A DNA stretch of 6,297 bases from Chloroflexota bacterium. GTDB taxonomy: Bacteria > Chloroflexota > Anaerolineae > J102. Positions within the stretch are counted from its first letter, which is position 1; each line of letters starts with the position of its first letter. The DNA is taken from positions 1 to 6,297 of the forward strand of contig JAJRXO010000097.1 in NCBI GenBank assembly GCA_024276255.1. Reading direction: 5' to 3'. The translations under genes and the position numbers were made by a program. The notes beneath the pieces were generated by a model, which saw nothing but the letters and a program-made list of their open reading frames with translations, was not told the origin of the DNA and did no database searches. Shown one piece after another: positions 1-5,429 of this stretch.

Positions 1-6
1 GCCTGC

Positions 7-125
7 TTCGTAAATAAGCCTCTCGCAAAGGCGCAAAGCCGCCAAGGAAAAATAGAAAAAAATCCTTTGCGCTCTTGGCGTCTTGGCGAGAGATTTTCAT
101 CCGTTTTGGCGTGCAGCTTGCGCAC
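7..125 (+). repeat. Composite foldback repeat, copy 1
   Basis: It opens with TTCGTAAATA (7-16). A long imperfect inverted repeat follows, with outer arms CTCTCGC (20-26) and GCGAGAG (86-92) and inner arms rich in CGCAAAG and CCAAG that fold over an A-rich centre near 47-61. It ends with CATCCG (98-103) and a short GTGC/GCAC stem (111-114 with 122-125). The same order of parts recurs at 440-556. The right arms (61-103 and 493-534) agree at about 38 of 43 aligned columns, while the left arms have diverged more. No transposase and no clear target duplication are visible, so it is an interspersed palindromic repeat of unknown function. A cruciform, an RNA hairpin or a non-autonomous element are all possible. 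Confidence 0.75.
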
Positions 126-147
126 CGTAGGTCTGTTCCGAGAACAG
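108..147 (+). repeat. Double-hairpin repeat, copy A
   Basis: The first stem is GTGC (111-114) with GCAC (122-125). A linker GCGCACCGTAGGTCTG (120-135) follows. The second stem is perfect: CTGTTC (133-138) and GAACAG (142-147) around the triloop CGA. An ungapped comparison with 310-349 gives 28 of 40 identical bases, and most differences fall in stems or loops. It overlaps the end of the composite foldback at 7-125. Confidence 0.7.
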
Positions 148-205
148 GAAAAAGTAGACAAGGGTAAAAGGGAAAGGGGAGTCAGCTCCTCTTGTAAACC
201 GGTAA

Positions 206-218
206 ACCAGAAAACCGG
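206..218 (+). repeat. Short dispersed repeat ACCAGAAAACCGG, copy 1
   Basis: These thirteen bases are repeated exactly at 4782-4794 in the same orientation, and both are followed by similar AAACC/TAACCC text. Around this copy the AAACC motif recurs (196-200, 204-208 and 220-224). It is probably a fragment of a widespread low-complexity intergenic repeat. Confidence 0.5.
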
Positions 219-265
219 GAAACCTGGGCTTGGAGCCTGAGCAAAAAGGTAGAAATCAGCGCAAA

Positions 266-291
266 TCTGCGTGTGTCTGCGTCATCTGCGT
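266..291 (+). repeat. Three-fold TCTGCGT iteration
   Basis: The heptamer TCTGCGT occurs at 266-272, 276-282 and 285-291, spaced 10 and 9 bases apart. A related, reduced stretch, ATCTGCGCATCTG (4758-4770), lies in the spacer after the kinase gene, next to the inverted copy of the neighbouring repeat. It is too short and irregular for a CRISPR array. Spacing near one helical turn could suit protein binding, but nothing else supports that. Confidence 0.6.
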
Positions 292-309
292 CCCATTTTA
301 ATCATGATG

Positions 310-349
310 GGCGTGCGCAAAGCGCACCGTCGGTCTGCTTCGTAAGCAA
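310..349 (+). repeat. Double-hairpin repeat, copy B
   Basis: The first hairpin is GTGCGC (313-318), loop AAA, GCGCAC (322-327). The linker carries GCGCACCGTCGGTCTG (322-337), one base different from copy A. The second hairpin is TGCTT (336-340), loop CGT, AAGCA (344-348). Two base pairs of this stem differ from copy A on both sides (T136-A144 against C338-G346, and C138-G142 against T340-A344), so pairing is kept while sequence changes. This favours a selected fold in DNA or RNA, although the sample is small. Confidence 0.7.
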
Positions 350-358
350 CGTTAACCC

Positions 359-377
359 GCCCGATCACGGATCGGGC
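359..377. repeat. Perfect 8-bp hairpin with ACG loop
   Basis: GCCCGATC (359-366) pairs perfectly with GATCGGGC (370-377) around the three-base loop ACG. No run of T follows on either strand, so it does not look like an intrinsic terminator. It sits ten bases after double-hairpin copy B, in a cluster of similar small hairpins. Confidence 0.65.
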
Positions 378-412
378 TAAACGCGACGCGGCACATGCCC
401 CCATCGCGCCCA

Positions 413-431
413 GCTGCATCCGTGATGCGGC
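413..431. repeat. 8-bp hairpin with CGT loop
   Basis: GCTGCATC (413-420) pairs with GATGCGGC (424-431) around CGT, with one G-T wobble (415 with 429). The triloop matches the one in double-hairpin copy B. It lies just before composite repeat copy 2, and no terminator T-run follows. Confidence 0.55.
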
Positions 432-439
432 GGCCACAG

Positions 440-556
440 TTCCGTAAATAGCTCACGCAAAGTTGTAAAGGCGCCAAGAAAGAAGGCATAGAAATCCTTT
501 GCGTTCTTTGGTCTTGGCGTGAGATTCTCATCCGTAATGTGGTGAGCAGCGTTCAC
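440..556 (+). repeat. Composite foldback repeat, copy 2
   Basis: This is the second copy of the unit at 7-125. It begins TTCCGTAAATA (440-450), has outer arms CTCACGC (452-458) and GCGTGAG (517-523), and carries CATCCG at 529-534. It ends in a stem GTGAGC (542-547) with GTTCAC (551-556) around the loop AGC. The outer arms differ from copy 1 (CTCTCGC/GCGAGAG) but still pair, because the change on one side is matched on the other. An alternative stem, GCGTTC (549-554) with GAACGC (561-566), overlaps the final hairpin, so the two are mutually exclusive. Confidence 0.75.
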
Positions 557-592
557 GATCGAACGCATGCTCATGACGACTGCTTCCTGACG

Positions 593-606
593 GTATCAGC
601 TGATAC
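593..606. promoter_or_regulatory. 14-bp perfect palindrome, possible operator
   Basis: GTATCAGCTGATAC is a perfect 14-base palindrome 21 bases past the stop codon of the minus-strand membrane protein gene. It has no loop and no T-run, so it suits a dimeric DNA-binding protein better than a terminator. A TATAAT on the minus strand (620-615) lies beside it, but no good -35 element is found about 17 bases upstream, and no gene lies downstream in this window. Confidence 0.35.
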
Positions 607-627
607 AGCCTTGTATTATACCATGCT

Positions 628-1152
628 TTATGACCGTTGCTGCCGCACGATCATGCTGACGCCAAGGGCGATCAAGGCCAGGGGCCAGATATAGTTGCTG
701 TAGGAGAGCAGGCGTTCACCCATGGGACCGGTCAGCAACAATAACCCAATCGCGGCCATGATGCCGCCCGGGATCAGCGGCCAGAATCGATATCCCCCAC
801 GGGTCAGAGGTGACAATAACGCTATGAGGAACCACCCGCCAGCAAAGGACAGCAAGAAAACAGCGCCGTCATCAACCCCATCGAGGGGCAATACCAGATT
901 GCTGGCCAGAAAGCTGCCGGCGCCAATGCCCAACAGTATACCGCCGGGGATAATCAGACCAAACGAACGATTGAACAGGCCCCATACCAGAAACACGGTG
1001 CCCAGTGTCGGTAAAAACAGCATGCCGATTGTCGCACTCTGCAGGAACTGTTCCGCCAGGATGAGCAAACCAATGACGATGAAAGCCACACCAGCGCCGT
1101 AGCGATGGCGGTGGGGGGTGGGTTCAGAGACGGTGGGGATTTGGTTGGCCAT
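628..1152 (-). CDS. Small multipass membrane protein with internal duplication
   Basis: This encodes 174 residues, almost all hydrophobic after a short polar N-terminus (residues 1-18, ending HRHRYG). About six membrane segments can be seen, near residues 18-35, 42-60, 64-85, 96-115, 121-141 and 153-169, followed by a basic tail RQQRS. Residues 64-82 and 123-140 resemble each other, each with an aromatic residue and then IPGGI, so the protein looks like a duplicated two-helix unit. The final segment (YIWPLALIALGVSMIVR) resembles the short helices of small envelope proteins of the LiaF/DUF5668 type; that is resemblance only. The ATG is fixed by an AAGGAG eight bases upstream. It diverges from the hybrid kinase gene across 236 bp. 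No enzymatic residues are recognisable and its function is unknown. Confidence 0.8.
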   Translation of the reverse strand: MANQIPTVSEPTPHRHRYGAGVAFIVIGLLILAEQFLQSATIGMLFLPTLGTVFLVWGLFNRSFGLIIPGGILLGIGAGSFLASNLVLPLDGVDDGAVFLLSFAGGWFLIALLSPLTRGGYRFWPLIPGGIMAAIGLLLLTGPMGERLLSYSNYIWPLALIALGVSMIVRQQRS

Positions 1153-1160
1153 TTTGCATA

Positions 1161-1166
1161 CTCCTT
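1161..1166 (-). promoter_or_regulatory. Ribosome binding site of the membrane protein gene
   Basis: On the minus strand AAGGAG (1166-1161), inside AAAAAGGAG, lies eight bases before the ATG at 1152. This strong Shine-Dalgarno site settles the start and argues against a longer overlapping frame beginning near 1229. Confidence 0.85.
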
Positions 1167-1314
1167 TTTAATCGGATGAAGGAAACATCTTGGACAGGTA
1201 AACTTGATTTCCTCTGTATCTTCGCGCACGGCGAGTCAGATCGTCTAGTGCCAAAAGTCATGCCCGGGTCACATTACCGTACGATCGGCATAGATGTGCA
1301 GGCGCTTCAGTCGT

Positions 1315-1343
1315 TTGCTGTTATCACCTTGCCTTGCTACAAT
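1315..1343 (+). promoter_or_regulatory. Candidate sigma-70-type promoter for the hybrid kinase
   Basis: TTGCTG (1315-1320) and TACAAT (1338-1343) are separated by 17 bases, and TG at 1335-1336 makes an extended -10 (TGCTACAAT). The -10 matches the consensus at five of six positions, while the -35 matches only its TTG. Transcription would start near 1350, leaving a leader of about 40 bases before the ATG at 1389. This placement supports 1389, not 1176, as the true start. No activator site is obvious nearby. Confidence 0.5.
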
Positions 1344-1388
1344 GTAACAACTCTCATCCACACATGCTCCCAATCACAAACTTTACTC

Positions 1389-4300
1389 ATGCCCCAACCC
1401 CTGCGTGTCCTCATTCTCGAAGATTCCGAGCTCGACGCCCAATTGATGCTGCACAAATTGCGCGAGGCCGGCTACGAACCCGAGTGGCAACGCGTTATCA
1501 GCGAAAACGAATTTCGTGCTGCTCTCAAACCAGAGCTTGACATCATATTGGCGGACTATTCGCTGCCACAATGGACTGCTCTGGAGGCGCTTCACGTGTT
1601 GAACGAAAGCCAGCTCGATGTTCCCTTTATCATTGTCACCGGAAGCGTCAGCGAAGAGGTGGCCGTGCAATGCATGCGATCAGGGGCCAGCGATTATCTG
1701 CTCAAAGACCGCTTGGGGCGCCTGGGCAGCGCCGTAGCCCAGGCCATCGAAAACCGGCATCTGCACCGTCAGCAACAGGCCTATGAGGCAGCCCTCATCA
1801 ACGCGGCCGAAGAATGGCGGCAGACCTTTGATGCCATGACCGATATGATCACGGTTCAGGATCGGGATTTCCGGATCATGCGGGCCAACAGGGCGGCGGT
1901 AGAGGCAATGGGGACCACGTTTGAAGAGATACTGGGCCGCCAGTGTTTCGACATCTTTCATGGCCTTAACTGCCCTATCGCCAATTGCCCCTTTGTGCGC
2001 ACGCAAGAAACCGGTCGCAGCGAAGAAAGCATCATCTGGGAGCCGACCATGAACAAATGGCTCATGGTCAAGACAAATCCCATGTGGGATTCGGACGGAG
2101 AGCTGGCAGGGGTCGTGCACGTCATGCGGGATATCACGCAGATGATCGAAACCGAGCAGGCGCTGCGCGCCAGCGAGGAGCGCTACCGGAACCTGCTCGA
2201 CACCTCGCTGGTGGGTATTTTCATTGCCCAGGATTACACCATCAAATACTGCAACCAGGGCCTGGCGGAGATACTCGGCTATGAGTCACCTGCCGAGCTG
2301 CATGGTGTGGCCATCAAGTCATTCACCTATCCCGACGACTATCCGCTGGTGGCAATGGAAGCTGACATGCGTGTCCCGGGATCAACGGGCAGGCGTTACC
2401 GCTTCCGCGGCCTTCGCAAAGACGGCTCCATCGTCTACCTGGAGGCATTGGGCCGCGTAATTGAATACGAAGATCGTCCCGCCATCCAAAGCTTTGTCAT
2501 CGACGTCACCCCCCAGATCACTGCCGAACGTGAACGCGAGATGCGCAATCGCCAGCAGGCTGAAGTAGCTCAGTTCGGGCAGGTGGCGCTGGCAGGCATG
2601 CCGTTGACCTCGCTCATGAACATGGCAGCCAAAACCGTCGCCGAGACCCTGGCTGTGGACTTCAGCGCTGTGCTGCAGTGGCATCCCGAATCCGAGCAAC
2701 TGCTGTTGGCGGCCGGAGTTGGCTGGCGAACGGACGAATTGAGTCAAACCACGCTTACCGCCAGCACAGATTTCCATGCCGGGTACACCCTTTCTCGTCG
2801 CCACCCCATTGCCGTGGCTGATTTCAGCCTCGAAGAACGCTGTCAGCCGTCTCCTCTCCTGCGCCAGCATCAGATCGCGGCCGGCGTCGGCGTGATCATC
2901 CAGGGAGATACGCGACCATTCGGGTTGCTCACAGCCTACAGCAGCCAACCCCGCACATTCAGCCAGGACGATATTCACTTTATCCAGGCCATCGCCAACG
3001 TACTGGCCGAAGCCATTCGTCAGGAAGCAGCCAAACAGGCCCTCCTGCGCTCGGAACGCGCCCTCAGTTTTCGCAATCAGGTAGCCCATGTCTTGCTTAC
3101 CGCTCGCGAAGATCAGGTCTATCTCGAAGTCTTGAAAGTGGTCATGCAGGCACTGGATAGCCAGCTCGGCCTGTTCGGCTTCGTGAACGACGACGGAAAT
3201 CTGGTTATTCCCACCTTTTCCGAAGAGATTTGGGAACAATGCCGGATGTCTGATAAAAGGAATGTCTTTCCCCCCGAAACATGGGGCGGCCTGTGGGGAC
3301 GGACGCTCAAAGAGCGTCGTACCCAGCTGGAAAACGAAGGCATGCAGGTGCCCGAAGGCCATATGCCTGTGCAACGGGCGGTAGCCACGCCGGTTCTCTA
3401 TCAGGATCAGGTTATCGGGCTCATCATGGCAGCCAATCGCGAGGATCCCTACACCGATGAGGACGCAGCCCTGTTGAGCTCGATCGCCGATTATGTGGCA
3501 CCGGTGCTGCACGCCCAGTTGCGTCGCCAGGCGGAGGAAAAAGAGCGCAAGCTGCTGGAAGCCCAGTATCAGCAAGTGCAACGCCTGGATGCCATTGGCC
3601 AACTAACCACTGGCATTGCCCACGACTTCAACAACATGCTCACCCCAATCATCAGCCTGTCGGAGCTCATCCGCATGCGCACGCCGAAAAACGATCGCAC
3701 GTATGAACTGGCGGGCAGTATTATTGCTGCGGGCAAGCGGGCTGCTGAACTCGTGCGGCAGTTGTTGGCCTTCTCCCGACAGCAGGTCGTTCGTCCCGAA
3801 GTGCTCGATGTAGCCGACGTACTGGCCGAGAGCCAATCGGTGCTCACCCGTGTCATCTCCGAAGATATCAAACTGCACATCTACACGCATAAAAAGCAGT
3901 CCTTTCTGCTCATGGATCCCACGCAGCTGCAGCAGATCGTGTTCAATCTCGTGGTCAACGCCCGCGACGCCATGCCCACGGGCGGTGATCTAACGATTAG
4001 CGTGGACAATGTCGAAATCGATGCCGAGGCCGCGGCCCAATTATCTGAAATCGAACCCGGACCCTATGTACGCCTGAGTATCAGCGACACCGGTCACGGG
4101 ATGTCGCCGGAGGTACAGGCCCGCATGTTCGAGCCCTTCTTCACCACGAAGGAACGCGGGCAAGGCACAGGCCTGGGCCTGGCCAGCGTGTACGGCATTG
4201 TCAAACAGAACAAGGGCGATATCGTGTGTGAAAGCGAGGAAGGCAAGGGCACCACGTTCACCATCTACCTGCCCCGTGTCAAAGCCCCGCCCACCGTTGC

Positions 4301-4712
4301 CGAAAAGGCCGCCGAGTTCGATCTGGGATGGCTGCGTGGCAAGGAGACCATCCTGCTGGTGGAGGATGACGATCACGTGCGCGAGGTCGCCATGGCCACT
4401 TTGAAACAGCTCGGTTACACTGTGCTCGAAGCCCCCGAGGGCACGGAGGCCCTGCTGCTGGCCAGGCAGTACGAGAAGAAAATTGATCTGATGCTCAGCG
4501 ACGTGATCATGCCCAACATCGACGGCGTAGCGCTGGCAGAAGAAATCCGGCGTTTCCGGCCGGATATCAAGGTGCTGTTTATGTCGGGCTATCCCGGAGA
4601 CGTGATCAAACGTCGCGGCACCAGGATCAGCGATGCCAATTTCATTCAGAAACCGTTTGCCCCGCAAACCCTGGCCAAACACATCCGCGCCCTGCTGGAA
4701 CACAATCACTGA
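1389..4712 (+). CDS. Hybrid sensor histidine kinase, REC-PAS-PAS-GAF-GAF-HisKA-HATPase-REC
   Basis: This encodes 1107 residues with no signal peptide or membrane segment, so it should be a cytosolic sensor kinase. REC1 spans about 5-122 (acidic E11/D12, phosphoacceptor D56, T84, K106). PAS1 spans about 141-252 and holds three cysteines, C186, C195 and C200. PAS2 spans about 261-375, GAF1 395-545 and GAF2 560-712. HisKA is 730-797 with the phosphorylated histidine H745 in GIAHDFNN. The HATPase spans 840-963: N-box N853/N857/D860, G1 DTGHGM 900-905, FEPFF, and G2 GQGTGLGL 924-931. REC2 is 985-1104 (D993/D994, D1038, S1066, K1088). All catalytic residues are present. By family knowledge, signals sensed by PAS/GAF drive ATP-dependent phosphorylation of H745 and then transfer to a REC aspartate. 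The frame opens to 1176, but the extra 71 codons cover a promoter and match no domain. The chosen ATG lacks a clear Shine-Dalgarno site. Ligand and output partner are not visible. Confidence 0.95.
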   Translation: MPQPLRVLILEDSELDAQLMLHKLREAGYEPEWQRVISENEFRAALKPELDIILADYSLPQWTALEALHVLNESQLDVPFIIVTGSVSEEVAVQCMRSGASDYLLKDRLGRLGSAVAQAIENRHLHRQQQAYEAALINAAEEWRQTFDAMTDMITVQDRDFRIMRANRAAVEAMGTTFEEILGRQCFDIFHGLNCPIANCPFVRTQETGRSEESIIWEPTMNKWLMVKTNPMWDSDGELAGVVHVMRDITQMIETEQALRASEERYRNLLDTSLVGIFIAQDYTIKYCNQGLAEILGYESPAELHGVAIKSFTYPDDYPLVAMEADMRVPGSTGRRYRFRGLRKDGSIVYLEALGRVIEYEDRPAIQSFVIDVTPQITAEREREMRNRQQAEVAQFGQVALAGMPLTSLMNMAAKTVAETLAVDFSAVLQWHPESEQLLLAAGVGWRTDELSQTTLTASTDFHAGYTLSRRHPIAVADFSLEERCQPSPLLRQHQIAAGVGVIIQGDTRPFGLLTAYSSQPRTFSQDDIHFIQAIANVLAEAIRQEAAKQALLRSERALSFRNQVAHVLLTAREDQVYLEVLKVVMQALDSQLGLFGFVNDDGNLVIPTFSEEIWEQCRMSDKRNVFPPETWGGLWGRTLKERRTQLENEGMQVPEGHMPVQRAVATPVLYQDQVIGLIMAANREDPYTDEDAALLSSIADYVAPVLHAQLRRQAEEKERKLLEAQYQQVQRLDAIGQLTTGIAHDFNNMLTPIISLSELIRMRTPKNDRTYELAGSIIAAGKRAAELVRQLLAFSRQQVVRPEVLDVADVLAESQSVLTRVISEDIKLHIYTHKKQSFLLMDPTQLQQIVFNLVVNARDAMPTGGDLTISVDNVEIDAEAAAQLSEIEPGPYVRLSISDTGHGMSPEVQARMFEPFFTTKERGQGTGLGLASVYGIVKQNKGDIVCESEEGKGTTFTIYLPRVKAPPTVAEKAAEFDLGWLRGKETILLVEDDDHVREVAMATLKQLGYTVLEAPEGTEALLLARQYEKKIDLMLSDVIMPNIDGVALAEEIRRFRPDIKVLFMSGYPGDVIKRRGTRISDANFIQKPFAPQTLAKHIRALLEHNH

Positions 4713-4713
4713 T

Positions 4714-4757
4714 CAGGCTGACACTGCGCGCTACGCACGCCCACCATGATGAAAATG
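4714..4757 (-). repeat. Inverted diverged copy of the double-hairpin repeat
   Basis: Read on the minus strand, this stretch aligns without gaps to 294-337 at 35 of 44 bases, with an exact run equivalent to TGGGCGTGCG in part. The first stem survives as TGCGT/GCGCA with one G-T pair (4737-4733 with 4729-4725). It begins two bases after the kinase stop codon and occupies the start of the convergent spacer. The second hairpin is not preserved. Confidence 0.65.
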
Positions 4758-4781
4758 ATCTGCGCATCTGTAGCCCGGAAG

Positions 4782-4794
4782 ACCAGAAAACCGG
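4782..4794 (+). repeat. Short dispersed repeat ACCAGAAAACCGG, copy 2
   Basis: This is an exact match to 206-218. Here its complement supplies the T-rich tail of the possible minus-strand terminator, so it may be functional at this place or simply a repeat remnant. Confidence 0.5.
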
Positions 4795-4828
4795 TAACCC
4801 GGGGTGGGACGGCGCCGCCCCCAACCGG
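4787..4828 (-). terminator. Possible intrinsic terminator for the M42-msrA operon
   Basis: On the minus strand, 30 bases past the msrA stop, CCGGT (4828-4824) can pair with ACCGG (4795-4791). Between them is a GC-rich inner stem formed around CGGCGCCG (4810-4817) with flanking G and C runs. The TTTT at 4790-4787 follows at once, in a TTTTCTGGTCTT tail. The stem has mismatches and the T-tract is interrupted, so this is tentative. On the plus strand no T-run follows, so it is not a good terminator for the kinase gene. Confidence 0.35.
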
Positions 4829-4857
4829 CCTAATTACGGAGCAAACCCGCGAGTGGC

Positions 4858-5403
4858 TCAGCTTTGCAGGCGATCCATGAACTGCTGGCGAAATCTGGCC
4901 ACCTTGGGGGCGATGACGACCTGGCAGTAGCCCTGATGGAGATTCCGCTGGAAATAGCGCTGATGGTATGCTTCGGCCGCATAAAAGACCTCATAGGGAC
5001 TGAGCTCGGTCACTATGGGATCAGACCACACGCCATTGGTCGCGAGCTCGGCCATAATGCGCTCAGCAATCGCCTTTTGCTCGCTGTTATGATAAAAGAT
5101 CACCGATCGATATTGGCTGCCCACGTCGGCACCCTGTCGGTTGAGGGTGGTGGGATTGTGTACGGTGAAGAAGATACGCAGGATGTCATCGTAGGAGATG
5201 ACCGCCGGATCAAAATGTATCTGCACCACCTCGGCATGGCCGGTGCGGCCCGTACATACGGACTCGTAGTCGGGATGGGGGACGTGGCCGCCGGCATAGC
5301 CCGAAACCACCTCGCTCACCCCGCGCAATTGCCTGTAGATGGCTTCCAGACACCAAAAACAGCCGCCGCCCAGGGTGGCCATTTGTGCGATCGACTCCGC
5401 CAT
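4858..5403 (-). CDS. msrA: Peptide methionine-S-sulfoxide reductase MsrA
   Basis: This encodes 181 residues, a normal length for a single-domain MsrA. The enzyme reduces methionine-S-sulfoxide in proteins and free methionine, using thioredoxin to regenerate its cysteines; no signal peptide is present, so it acts in the cytoplasm. The catalytic motif GGGCFWC spans residues 12-18, with nucleophile C15 and a second cysteine C18. Family blocks follow: SGYAGG (34-39), CTGRTGHAEVV (50-60) including E58, GADVGSQYRS (91-100), and GYCQVVIAPK (158-167), where C160 is the likely resolving cysteine. The start is the ATG at 5403, with GGAG seven bases upstream. A GTG at 5436 in frame would add 11 residues with no family resemblance and would overlap the upstream gene. 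It lies 26 bases after the M42 peptidase gene, probably in one operon, and converges on the kinase gene. Confidence 0.96.
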   Translation of the reverse strand: MAESIAQMATLGGGCFWCLEAIYRQLRGVSEVVSGYAGGHVPHPDYESVCTGRTGHAEVVQIHFDPAVISYDDILRIFFTVHNPTTLNRQGADVGSQYRSVIFYHNSEQKAIAERIMAELATNGVWSDPIVTELSPYEVFYAAEAYHQRYFQRNLHQGYCQVVIAPKVARFRQQFMDRLQS

Positions 5404-5410
5404 GTGTATG

Positions 5411-5414
5411 CTCC
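5411..5414 (-). promoter_or_regulatory. Ribosome binding site deciding the msrA start
   Basis: GGAG on the minus strand (5414-5411, within CCGGAG) stands seven bases before the ATG at 5403. The alternative GTG at 5436 has no comparable site, so the shorter protein is preferred. Confidence 0.7.
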
Positions 5415-5429
5415 GGCCGTTGGTGCGCC

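Larger units (their letters stand above)
1..627. other. Repeat-dense intergenic region without a credible gene
   Basis: No open frame here looks like a protein: the only one of any length (about 65 codons on the minus strand, 377-574) runs through a foldback repeat and has no recognisable domain. The content is repeat DNA. There are two composite foldbacks, a double-hairpin unit, a triple TCTGCGT iteration, purine-rich stretches near 147-181, an AAACCGG-type segment near 196-224, and many short stems with three-base loops. Further small stems are 176-191 (loop TCAG) and 227-237 (GGCT/AGCC). The window begins with CTGCTTCGTAA (3-13), also present at 335-345, so it probably opens inside another repeat copy. 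No tRNA or rRNA is visible. Confidence 0.8.
1153..1388. promoter_or_regulatory. Divergent intergenic region between membrane protein and kinase
   Basis: The 236 bases between two outward-facing starts must carry promoters for both. The rightward one is visible (1315-1343). For the leftward gene only the ribosome site is clear; candidate -10 text such as GATACA near 1213-1218 has no convincing -35. A CCCGGG lies at 1263-1268. No extended operator-like palindrome is evident, and the repeats found at 1-627 are absent. Confidence 0.6.

Noticed and set aside
266..291. Possible CRISPR array
   Set aside because: The repeats are only seven bases long with 2-3 base gaps, far below CRISPR repeat and spacer sizes, and no cas gene is present.
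359..377. Intrinsic terminator
   Set aside because: The stem is perfect, but neither strand has a T-run after it and no gene ends nearby in a suitable orientation.
377..574. Minus-strand open frame of 65 codons in the repeat region
   Set aside because: It is composed largely of the composite foldback repeat. The amino acid string is a by-product of CGCAAAG-type repeats and has no ribosome site that I can support.
954..1229. Minus-strand open frame containing FTCPRC, overlapping the membrane protein
   Set aside because: It is in another frame over the membrane protein gene, which has the strong AAGGAG site. A single CPRC pair without a second pair is not a zinc motif.
2382..3602. Minus-strand open frame of 406 codons opposite the kinase gene
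   Set aside because: It lies wholly antisense to the PAS2-GAF-GAF part of a clearly conserved kinase. Its translation is rich in His, Gly and Gln with no domain, as expected from the complement of GC-rich codons.
4713..4857. Terminator for the kinase gene on the plus strand
   Set aside because: No stem followed by a T-tract is found reading rightward. The GC-rich stem at 4791-4828 is followed by CCTAATTACG, so only the minus-strand direction is plausible.
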